DNA from: Dehalococcoidia bacterium UBA1332
Lineage (GTDB): Bacteria; Chloroflexota; Dehalococcoidia; Lucifugimonadales; Lucifugimonadaceae
Assembly (NCBI GenBank): GCA_002306745.1
Contig: DBSW01000030.1
Span: 1-7,746, forward strand
Direction of reading: 5' to 3'
Length of the DNA stretch: 7,746 nt
The number at the start of each line of letters is the position of its first letter. The stretch's first letter is position 1. The notes under the pieces were generated by a model. The model did not search any database. It had not been told where the DNA came from and saw only the letters and a program-made list of their open reading frames with translations. Made by a program: the position numbers and the translations under genes. This document shows, one piece after another, positions 1-6,180 of this stretch.

Positions 1-465
1 AAAGTATATCAGAGGTTTTGAAAGCGGATCGCTATTAAAATGCAACTGTGAGACCTCTCCGCATACTACACGATGGTCTCCACCCTCATAAACATTGCTT
101 GTGTTGCATTCTATGCTAAGGAAACTGTCCTTTAAGACTGGGGTCAATGTGACGCCCGGGCTCCAATCAACCCCCTCAAATTTGTTTTTCCCTTTCTTAG
201 CGAAGCGGTTAGAAAGATCTTTTTGTGCTTCGGTAAGCACATTGATGCAGAACGCCCCTCTTTCTAGCATCGGTTGCATAGTATCGGAACCCAGGTCTAC
301 GCAAACTAAGAACATAGGAGGATGCAGACTCAAAGAAGTCACAGAATTCATTGTGAGTCCGAAAGGATTATCTGATAGGTCCGCGGTGGTGACTATAGAT
401 ACGCCTGTGGCCCAAAGGCCCGATGCAGTCCGGAATGTTGATTCGTCGATCTTTTGAGAATTCAT
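1..465 (-). CDS. Flavin reductase, HpaC-like (partial, C-terminus cut by left edge)
   Basis: Reading the minus strand from the ATG at 465-463 gives 155 uninterrupted codons to the window edge. The protein matches the flavin reductase-like (FMN-binding split-barrel, DIM6/NTAB) family along its whole length: FRTASGLWATGVSIVTT at residues 11-27, GLTMNSVTSLSLHPP at 36-50, a core strand near FCINVL at 72-77, NKFEGVDW at 94-101 and the GGDHRVVCGEV motif at 128-138. Members are usually about 160-180 residues, so only a short tail is missing. Such enzymes use NAD(P)H to reduce FMN or FAD and pass the free reduced flavin to a partner monooxygenase in the cytoplasm; which partner cannot be told here. 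A good ribosome binding site (AAGGAAG, 476-482 on the complement, 10 nt spacing) supports the start. The gene is transcribed away from the transporter cluster. The family call is firm; the specific substrate pathway is unknown. Confidence 0.93.
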   Translation of the reverse strand, partial: MNSQKIDESTFRTASGLWATGVSIVTTADLSDNPFGLTMNSVTSLSLHPPMFLVCVDLGSDTMQPMLERGAFCINVLTEAQKDLSNRFAKKGKNKFEGVDWSPGVTLTPVLKDSFLSIECNTSNVYEGGDHRVVCGEVSQLHFNSDPLSKPLIYF

Positions 466-992
466 AATAATGTAACTTCCTTTGCTTCATTGCGCTGTGC
501 AGTGCTTTAAGTTATCTCGATATGATTAATGTTATCCAGTCTATCGCAAAAGGCCTTATTGTAGTAAGTCAATGTCTTCTCAATCTTGAGAAACTGAAGC
601 AGCAAAGGTTAGAAGAATTAAAAGCTACTTAAATAATCTAATTTGTATGTATTTTTAATCAATGGCTGTCGCAAGGGGCAAATCCGGGCTATTTTTTCCC
701 CAAGGTTTTGTTCGGTATGTATTCGATATGTATAGAGAGTTTGCAAAGCTCATACTCCAATCTAAGGGGCGAGAAAAAATACAAGATGGATAATTTACTG
801 GGTAGCCGTAAGCTATGTAGAGTCAGGATGGTTTTACCATTCTTTCGTGATTCAAACATCAAGAAAGCGCTATTGTAGCGAGGTGTTTTATTTTTGTTCA
901 AATCATGACAAAATGGGCTTCGCTTTGCAGTCCGGTGGGAGCAACTAGCAAATACGAGATCATCTGCTTATTCTAGCTTCCCCATATACAAA

Positions 993-1020
993 TTGAAGTA
1001 AAGCGCAGACCGCGTAATAC
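993..1020 (+). promoter_or_regulatory. Weak candidate promoter for the RND gene
   Basis: TTGAAG (993-998) and TAATAC (1015-1020) are separated by 16 bp and lie about 45 bp upstream of the TTG start. The -35 matches consensus at 4 of 6 positions and the -10 at only 3 of 6, so this is the best candidate near the gene rather than a convincing promoter. Transcription could equally start farther upstream in the long intergenic region. Confidence 0.2.
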
Positions 1021-1050
1021 AGGGCTAAAGGGTTAAAAAATAAAATTGAT

Positions 1051-1056
1051 GAGGAG
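1051..1056 (+). promoter_or_regulatory. Ribosome binding site that fixes the TTG start of the RND gene
   Basis: GAGGAG lies 6 nt before the TTG at 1063. The only nearby ATG upstream (1049-1051) is in another frame and stops after five codons, and the first in-frame ATG is codon 16, inside the conserved N-terminal region. This makes the TTG the best start. Confidence 0.8.
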
Positions 1057-1062
1057 AGGGGT

Positions 1063-3441
1063 TTGAACGCTGAGAAACAGACTTTAGGTCAGAAGCTAGC
1101 CAACTGGATGTTGGACCACCGTCTAACGACAATCACAATGATAATCATCCCCACGCTACTTTTAGCATGGGCTTTGCCCTCTATAGAGGTGTATTCGAGG
1201 TTCGCAGATCTGCTTCCCGCGAAACATGAATACATAAAGAACTATAACCGGATGAAAACTACTTTCGGTGGTGCGAATGTTGTGACGATGTCTTTAGAGG
1301 TTACCGGTGAGAACGATGATATCTTCACATATGAGACACTTAATAAAATTAAGTATTTGACCGATGAAGTTGATCTAATCAAAGGTGTTAATCACTATCA
1401 GGTAGCTAGCATTGCCCACCCGAAAATCAGACGTATTAGGACTACTGCTGGCGGGTTGATCAAATCTGAGCCAGTGCTCCCAAGAGACATACCCACTGAG
1501 CCAGCTAAGCTGAAAAAGCTTAGAGAAGAGTCATTTAATAACGATATTGTCTACGGTACCTATCTCTCGGCGGACGGAAAAGCCGCTCTCATTTTGGCTG
1601 GGTTTGACGAGGAGCGCCTAGATTACAATACGATCTTCACCAGACTCAAAGAACTTAAGACTGAGGTGGAAGAGGATGGTGTAACCAAGCTTTACATAGC
1701 GGGTGAGCCCATGTTGAAAGGCTGGATCTATTACCACTCAGGTGAGTTAGCCTTAATTTTTGGTATCACTGGTGTAGTAATGATTATATTGCTGTATCTG
1801 CACTTTCGTTCTTTTGCAGGTGTTTTTATACCATTCCTGGGGACGGGGATGGCCTGTATCTGGGGTCTCGGACTCGTCGGTTGGCTGAATTTCAATTTGG
1901 ATCCGCTGATTTTAGTTGTTCCGATACTCATATCTGCTCGGACAGCGAGTCACTGCGTTCAAATGATGGAGCGTTATCATGATGAAATATTTTCTGGTGC
2001 TTCCCGGGATTCGGCGGTTCGCACCAGCATGGGCGAGCTCATTGTGCCCGCGTCTATTGCTATCTTTACTGACTCAGCAGGATTATTCGTACTGACCGTC
2101 TCTTCAATTCCCATAATCGCTAAACTGGGTTACTTCTGTAGTTTTTGGTCGCTAAGTAACTTGGTGACGGTTTCCATTTTGGTTCCGCTTGTGCTGTCTT
2201 ATCTTCCCGCCCCCAAGGGCCTAGTCCAAGCGGGTAAGGAAGGAGTTGAAGGGCACAAGAATATCTTCTCCAAGGTCATGGGTACTTGGGGCACTTTCAT
2301 CGTTTCCAACAAAGCGCCTCTGCCGATATTTGGAATCGCGGGACTTATCATAGCCTTCAGCCTTTTCTATGCTAAAGATATGGTAGTGGGAGAGAACATG
2401 CCGGGTTCACCGATTTTGTTTCCAGACTCAGAATATAATGTTGCAGCAGCCGCGATTTCTGGAAAGTTCGCTGGTGCTAATCAATTTAGTATCTATTTTG
2501 AGGCCGAAGAGGCCCACAAGATGAAGGATCCTAACGTCGTTGCCGTCATGGAAGAATTTGGTCGTCATATGGCAAACGTCGTGAACTATGGGGGTACCAG
2601 AGACATACCCGATTTGGTTCGCTCGATAAATCGGCTTTATCACTACGATGATCCGAGATGGTCTCTGGTTCCAGCTTCTCAAAGAGACATCGGGAATACG
2701 TTGTTTATGTATGAAGCAGGTGCTGCGATCCCGGGTGTGATGCTTGAGTATATGGACCTTGAGGGAAGAAAAGCTAACTTTGTCGTCTTCTTTAAGGATG
2801 CGACCGGCCCAACAGTATATGCCGCGATGCAAGCTGCTAAGGAATTCATTGATGCTAATCCTATAGAGGGAGTCACGCCTAGATTCGCGGGCGGTATCAT
2901 TGGTACGACAGCAGCTGGAAATGAGGAGGTAGAGCGCTCAGAAATATTACAAACTATCCTCATCATTACCGTAGTTATGTTGTCCGTGATGTTTACTTAT
3001 CGTTCTATAACAGCGGCGCTTCTAGTTTTTGTGGTGTTGGCGATGGCTGTGATCATAAACAGGGCTTACATGGGCTTTAGAGGTATCGGCTTAAATATTA
3101 ATACCTTGCCTGTAACTGCGGTAGGGATTGGTATCGGTGTGGATTACGCGATTTATATGCTTGACCGAATCAGAGAGGAGGTACGACATCGTAATCTCGA
3201 TGATGCGGTTAGGGTTACTTGTTCAACCACAGGTGCAGCAGTGTTGTTTACTGCTGTGACCGTTGTTGCAGGTATCTTTTACTGGATACCTGGATCATCC
3301 TTAAGGTTTAACAGTGAAATGGCAATGTTACTGACGCTCCTTATGGTCAGTAACATGATTGGGGCCATCTCGCTTCTACCATTGCTTGTAAAGGTCTTCA
3401 AACCGAGTTTCGTGATGAAGTCCAGTCAGGACGGAGGATGA
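1063..3441 (+). CDS. RND superfamily (MMPL-type) inner-membrane transporter
   Basis: This 792-residue protein has the two-fold repeated RND layout. TM1 (about 22-39) is followed by a periplasmic domain that starts with FADLLPAKHEYIKNY (47-61); TM2-6 lie at about 228-381; TM7 (about 418-436) is followed by a second periplasmic domain (about 440-625); TM8-12 lie at about 628-778. Length and topology fit the MMPL/COG1033 'predicted exporter' group, which is shorter than AcrB-type pumps. TM10 carries the conserved GIGIGVDYAIYMLDR (688-702) with Asp694-Tyr695, expected to take part in proton coupling. The matching TM4 stretch, ISARTASHCVQMMERY (290-305), has Ser296-His297 instead, and TM5 carries Asp337. 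The start is TTG with a strong ribosome binding site. It probably energises movement of a lipid or other hydrophobic molecule across the inner membrane, working with the outer-membrane and periplasmic proteins encoded downstream; the substrate is not known. No intrinsic terminator follows the gene, so readthrough into the barrel gene is possible. Confidence 0.93.
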   Translation: MNAEKQTLGQKLANWMLDHRLTTITMIIIPTLLLAWALPSIEVYSRFADLLPAKHEYIKNYNRMKTTFGGANVVTMSLEVTGENDDIFTYETLNKIKYLTDEVDLIKGVNHYQVASIAHPKIRRIRTTAGGLIKSEPVLPRDIPTEPAKLKKLREESFNNDIVYGTYLSADGKAALILAGFDEERLDYNTIFTRLKELKTEVEEDGVTKLYIAGEPMLKGWIYYHSGELALIFGITGVVMIILLYLHFRSFAGVFIPFLGTGMACIWGLGLVGWLNFNLDPLILVVPILISARTASHCVQMMERYHDEIFSGASRDSAVRTSMGELIVPASIAIFTDSAGLFVLTVSSIPIIAKLGYFCSFWSLSNLVTVSILVPLVLSYLPAPKGLVQAGKEGVEGHKNIFSKVMGTWGTFIVSNKAPLPIFGIAGLIIAFSLFYAKDMVVGENMPGSPILFPDSEYNVAAAAISGKFAGANQFSIYFEAEEAHKMKDPNVVAVMEEFGRHMANVVNYGGTRDIPDLVRSINRLYHYDDPRWSLVPASQRDIGNTLFMYEAGAAIPGVMLEYMDLEGRKANFVVFFKDATGPTVYAAMQAAKEFIDANPIEGVTPRFAGGIIGTTAAGNEEVERSEILQTILIITVVMLSVMFTYRSITAALLVFVVLAMAVIINRAYMGFRGIGLNINTLPVTAVGIGIGVDYAIYMLDRIREEVRHRNLDDAVRVTCSTTGAAVLFTAVTVVAGIFYWIPGSSLRFNSEMAMLLTLLMVSNMIGAISLLPLLVKVFKPSFVMKSSQDGG

Positions 3442-3505
3442 TTTAACTAGGAAATTAGGAAGAAATAGCAGAATTTAGCTAATTTGCGTTATCGACATTT
3501 ATCGG

Positions 3506-3534
3506 TTGCACCTTTTTAGCTATATTCTTATAAT
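3506..3534 (+). promoter_or_regulatory. Sigma70-type promoter of the DUF1302 gene
   Basis: TTGCAC (3506-3511) and a perfect TATAAT (3529-3534) are separated by exactly 17 bp, in the gap between the transporter and barrel genes. This is by far the best promoter match in the window. It predicts a transcript start near 3541 and a leader of about 115 nt before the ATG at 3656. The barrel gene should therefore be transcribed strongly and independently of the transporter. Confidence 0.8.
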
Positions 3535-3537
3535 GCC

Positions 3538-3569
3538 AGAACATTCGTCCCATTTGGGGTAAATGTTCT
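3538..3569 (+). repeat. Inverted repeat / hairpin at predicted transcript 5' end
   Basis: AGAACATT (3538-3545) is repeated perfectly in inverted form at 3562-3569. The inner bases continue the pairing: one C-A mismatch, two G-T wobbles, then CCCA/TGGG closing on a TT loop at 3553-3554. In total 14 of 15 positions can pair. It begins only four bases after the -10 hexamer, so it covers the expected start site. It could be a 5' stem-loop that stabilises the mRNA or an operator for a dimeric regulator. No T-tract follows, which argues against a terminator. Confidence 0.7.
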
Positions 3570-3594
3570 TTGCATTTGCTAGATGTAGAGTATT

Positions 3595-3620
3595 CCGAGA
3601 AGCCATAAGGGTTATCTCGG
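3595..3620 (+). repeat. Second small hairpin in the DUF1302 leader
   Basis: CCGAGA (3595-3600) pairs perfectly with TCTCGG (3615-3620) around a 14-nt loop that contains CCATAAGG. It lies in the predicted 5' leader, about 35 nt before the start codon. It is modest in size and may be chance; if real it could contribute to leader structure. Confidence 0.35.
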
Positions 3621-3655
3621 GTTTAATTACAATATGGGAACAGGGGTAAATAACC

Positions 3656-6064
3656 ATGATAAAAAATAAGGGAGCTTTTCAAGCATTCCTTCTCAGTATG
3701 GTTCTGGTGCTATTTGCATCACAGTCTCAGGCTCGGATTACATTCGAGGCACTGGGAGGAGAACTAGAAATTGAGGGATTCTTAAAGAGTGAAACGCGTA
3801 CTCGTATGTTTGCGGGAACCACTCACTTGGGACAATGGATTCAAAAGTTTCAAGTGGAGGCCGCTTTAGAATACACGGACGTTGGTATATTTGACGAATT
3901 AACGTTTGTCACAATTGTTCGTCCAGAATACGACATCGTAATGGACACGGGTAACTTCAGCACTGGTCGAGTTGGAGATGGCTCCAGCAAACCTTCTTTG
4001 AAGGGCCGAGCTGATTTCAATATGTCATCCGATGCCCTGGCTTTCGGTGGGTTTGATTTTGCCTTAGCCGGTGGTGCAGCTGCTTTCGGCGCGAACTCCA
4101 CGGGTGGTATCGGTAAAGAAATCTTACACGGGCTGGCAAATGCTAATCAATTCGACGAAATGTTTGAGGTTGATTTCCGAAGGGGTATCACTGGTGCTAA
4201 CGTTTCAAACGGAGCAGGCGGTACGCTATCTTCCGGTTTCCCAACCATCGTGCAAAGGGCTTCAAACCTAGATTTGGATTGTGCGCGTTGTACTGACCTC
4301 AACATTAGTAACAGAGACGTTGCGTTACAAAATACTGATTCCAACGGTCGTATGTATCCTATCCGTGAGTTATACATGGACGGCGTCATTGGTGACGTTT
4401 GGATGCGGATCGGTAAGCAACAAATCGTATGGGGAAAAACTGACTTCTTCAGAATGCAGGATTTGATTAACCCAATCGATTTTGGCCAACATTTCTTCTT
4501 TGACTCATTTGAAGATATCCGAATTCCCCAATGGATGGCGTCTTTCCAGTGGAAGGCCGGTTCTTTTGGACCGCTAACTGATAACGCAATCCAATTTGTT
4601 TGGAACTTTGATCAGTTTCAAAGAGTTGGACTGGGTAACCCATCAGGTTTCTGGGCCCATCCATTCGCAAAAGACATTAGTACGTTTGCGATATATAACA
4701 CTTACTTTTCTAAGGAACCTTGCTTGGGTCAGAACCAAGTAAATATCACTGCAACCGGAATCTCCAGTACAGCGTCTGGCTTACTAGCGAACGCTGTCAC
4801 TCCCGTTTCATCAGCGGATATTTGCGGTTCAAGGGGGCAAGCTGATCCTAGAACGCCTGCTGGTTTCGGTACTCCAGCTGGTTTAAATAGAGAGAATCGT
4901 CCGGATTGGGATATCAAAAACACAGAAGCAGGATGGCGTTGGGAGTTCAGAGTATCTGATTTCCGCTTTGCGCTATCTCACTGGTACGGCTGGAACGACC
5001 TGCCAGTATTCAAGTTTCATACTGTAAATATGCCAACCAGACATATCGATATGGTGGCAGCAGGTAGAGCGGCTAATGATTTGTTAATTGGTGATTTGGT
5101 AGCAGCCAGAGCCTTCGCAGGCACCGGCGATATGCTCGCTTTCTCCAACAATGCGATTGCAAATGGAAACGCTTTTCCTTTCGGTGGAATCACAGGTTTC
5201 GTGGACCCAGTGTTACGAACCACTCCACAGGATGCCGCAGAACTCCTTCGTTCGTTTGGTAACCCTGGAGTGCATCAACAAGGTGCAATCAATGCGTTCA
5301 ACACAGGAAACTTTGCTGACCTATGGAATGGCTTCGATGCTCCTGGGTGTGGCGTGGCAGATGCGACTAGAAACTTCTGTAGTCCATTGGCTGGCGGTCA
5401 AACTTCTGTAGAGTACAAGCAGTCCCACACTGTCGGACTGTCCATGGACTATTTTGAATCTTGGTCAGGAGTGGTCATGCGGATTGAATCTTCGTGGACC
5501 TTCGACGAAATCGTGAATAACACAAGAAGTGTCGATTGGGTTGACCATAGTGACATCATGAGATTCTCGCTGGGCTTCGACCGACCAACATTCATCCCAT
5601 TCTTGAACAAAGACAGAACCTTCTTCTTGTCACTGCAGATTTTCGATACTTGGTATTGGGATCATGAAGGCGACAAGAACACTGGGTTCTTTGTTGATGA
5701 GCACAATTGGATTACCACTTTCTTCTTTATAGGTAACTATAAGCGGGATACGGTTAAGCCTATTGGTTTCTACGTTTGGGAGGAAGCCTCTAACTCTCAC
5801 GTGGCTGGTTTCAATGTCGAATGGCTGTTGAACAACCACTGGTCAGTGAAAGGTGGATTCCACTTAATTTGGGAAGGGGACAACAACTCAACTCATGACG
5901 TTGGACCTTATGCGAACTTCATTACCAATGGACCTACTGGTTTAGGTGCGGGTCACGCTAATCAGTACCCATTTGTAACTTCAGTGTTCGGCCCAGGTAG
6001 ACAAGGAATTGGTGCTCTAAGAAATTATGATGAAATTTTCTTCGAGCTGAAATACCAGTTCTAA
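3656..6064 (+). CDS. DUF1302 family outer-membrane beta-barrel protein
   Basis: This 802-residue exported protein has a clear Sec signal peptide (basic start, hydrophobic 10-20, cleavage after SQSQA at residue 26) and ends in the alternating strand FFELKYQF with a terminal Phe, the usual outer-membrane insertion signal. The DUF1302 signature lies at 236-300: RELYMDG, RIGKQQIVWGKTDFFR (251-266) and DLINPIDF. A later hallmark is GFDRPTFIPFLNKDRTFFLS (640-659). Aromatic-rich alternating strands fill 590-740. It is long for the family; Gly/Ala/Asn-rich stretches at about 100-230, 355-415 and 460-585 look like enlarged loops. They hold all six cysteines, in three pairs (209/212, 356/390, 565/575). 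DUF1302 proteins are presumed outer-membrane channels or receptors for hydrophobic compounds; no biochemical role is assured. The ATG is preceded by AGGGG (3642-3646). Its own promoter and terminator flank the gene. Confidence 0.92.
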   Translation: MIKNKGAFQAFLLSMVLVLFASQSQARITFEALGGELEIEGFLKSETRTRMFAGTTHLGQWIQKFQVEAALEYTDVGIFDELTFVTIVRPEYDIVMDTGNFSTGRVGDGSSKPSLKGRADFNMSSDALAFGGFDFALAGGAAAFGANSTGGIGKEILHGLANANQFDEMFEVDFRRGITGANVSNGAGGTLSSGFPTIVQRASNLDLDCARCTDLNISNRDVALQNTDSNGRMYPIRELYMDGVIGDVWMRIGKQQIVWGKTDFFRMQDLINPIDFGQHFFFDSFEDIRIPQWMASFQWKAGSFGPLTDNAIQFVWNFDQFQRVGLGNPSGFWAHPFAKDISTFAIYNTYFSKEPCLGQNQVNITATGISSTASGLLANAVTPVSSADICGSRGQADPRTPAGFGTPAGLNRENRPDWDIKNTEAGWRWEFRVSDFRFALSHWYGWNDLPVFKFHTVNMPTRHIDMVAAGRAANDLLIGDLVAARAFAGTGDMLAFSNNAIANGNAFPFGGITGFVDPVLRTTPQDAAELLRSFGNPGVHQQGAINAFNTGNFADLWNGFDAPGCGVADATRNFCSPLAGGQTSVEYKQSHTVGLSMDYFESWSGVVMRIESSWTFDEIVNNTRSVDWVDHSDIMRFSLGFDRPTFIPFLNKDRTFFLSLQIFDTWYWDHEGDKNTGFFVDEHNWITTFFFIGNYKRDTVKPIGFYVWEEASNSHVAGFNVEWLLNNHWSVKGGFHLIWEGDNNSTHDVGPYANFITNGPTGLGAGHANQYPFVTSVFGPGRQGIGALRNYDEIFFELKYQF

Positions 6065-6066
6065 TT

Positions 6067-6086
6067 AACCGATACCCATATTGGTT
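6067..6086 (+). repeat. Small hairpin directly after the DUF1302 stop
   Basis: AACCGAT (6067-6073) pairs with ATTGGTT (6080-6086), one G-T wobble and a 6-nt loop, immediately upstream of the intrinsic terminator. The tandem arrangement may protect the 3' end of the barrel mRNA; it has no T-tract of its own. Confidence 0.45.
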
Positions 6087-6087
6087 T

Positions 6088-6116
6088 AAAGGGGGGCTTA
6101 GGCCTCCCTTTTTTTT
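6088..6116 (+). terminator. Intrinsic (Rho-independent) terminator after the DUF1302 gene
   Basis: The stem AGGGGGGC (6090-6097) pairs with GCCTCCCT (6102-6109) with a single G-T wobble and a TTAG loop, and flanking A's can extend it against T's. Eight consecutive T's follow (6109-6116). It sits 23 bp after the barrel stop codon and before the HEAT-repeat gene, so it should end or attenuate transcription inside the cluster. Confidence 0.93.
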
Positions 6117-6168
6117 GCTGTGCCGAAGACATGTTAAACTCATCAATAACCAGTCTAGGAAATTACTA

Positions 6169-6175
6169 AAGGAAG
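6169..6175 (+). promoter_or_regulatory. Ribosome binding site that fixes the TTG start of the HEAT-repeat gene
   Basis: AAGGAAG is placed 5 nt before the TTG at 6181. A longer reading from a TTG at 6115 would begin inside the terminator T-tract and put 22 charged residues before the signal peptide, so the 6181 start is preferred. Confidence 0.8.
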
Positions 6176-6180
6176 CACAT

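Larger units (their letters stand above)
466..1062. other. Divergent intergenic region between flavin reductase and RND gene
   Basis: About 600 bp without a convincing gene. It must contain the leftward promoter of the flavin reductase and probably a rightward one for the transporter, but no strong -35/-10 pair stands out. Visible elements are a GTTATC direct repeat 20 bp apart (511-516 and 531-536), a short hairpin at 826-842 (GGATGGT/ACCATTC, one wobble, TTT loop), a perfect 5-bp hairpin at 868-880 (CGCTA-TTG-TAGCG) followed by a T-rich stretch, and an imperfect long-loop stem at 937-982. Two plus-strand mini-ORFs (522-632, 36 aa; 662-793, 43 aa) lack ribosome binding sites, so I do not call them genes. 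A degraded gene is possible, but I recognise no family in any frame. Confidence 0.7.

Noticed and set aside
95..457. Plus-strand open frame of 120 codons
   Set aside because: It lies antisense to the flavin reductase, whose motifs are clear on the minus strand; the plus-strand product resembles no family.
689..901. Minus-strand open frame of 70 codons in the intergenic region
   Set aside because: It needs a TTG start without a ribosome binding site, and its composition looks random, with no recognisable motif.
3452..3485. AAATTAG/CTAATTT inverted repeat after the RND gene as a terminator
   Set aside because: The stem is only seven mostly A-T pairs around a 20-nt loop and has no T-tract after it.
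511..3619. GTTATCTCG shared by the divergent region (511-519) and the barrel leader (3611-3619) as a common regulator site
   Set aside because: About one shared 9-mer is expected by chance between gaps of roughly 600 and 214 bp when both strands are counted, and the sites sit in different positions relative to promoters.
6115..6180. Longer N-terminus for the HEAT-repeat protein from a TTG at 6115
   Set aside because: This start falls in the T-tract of the terminator, has no ribosome binding site, and adds 22 polar or charged residues before an evident signal peptide.
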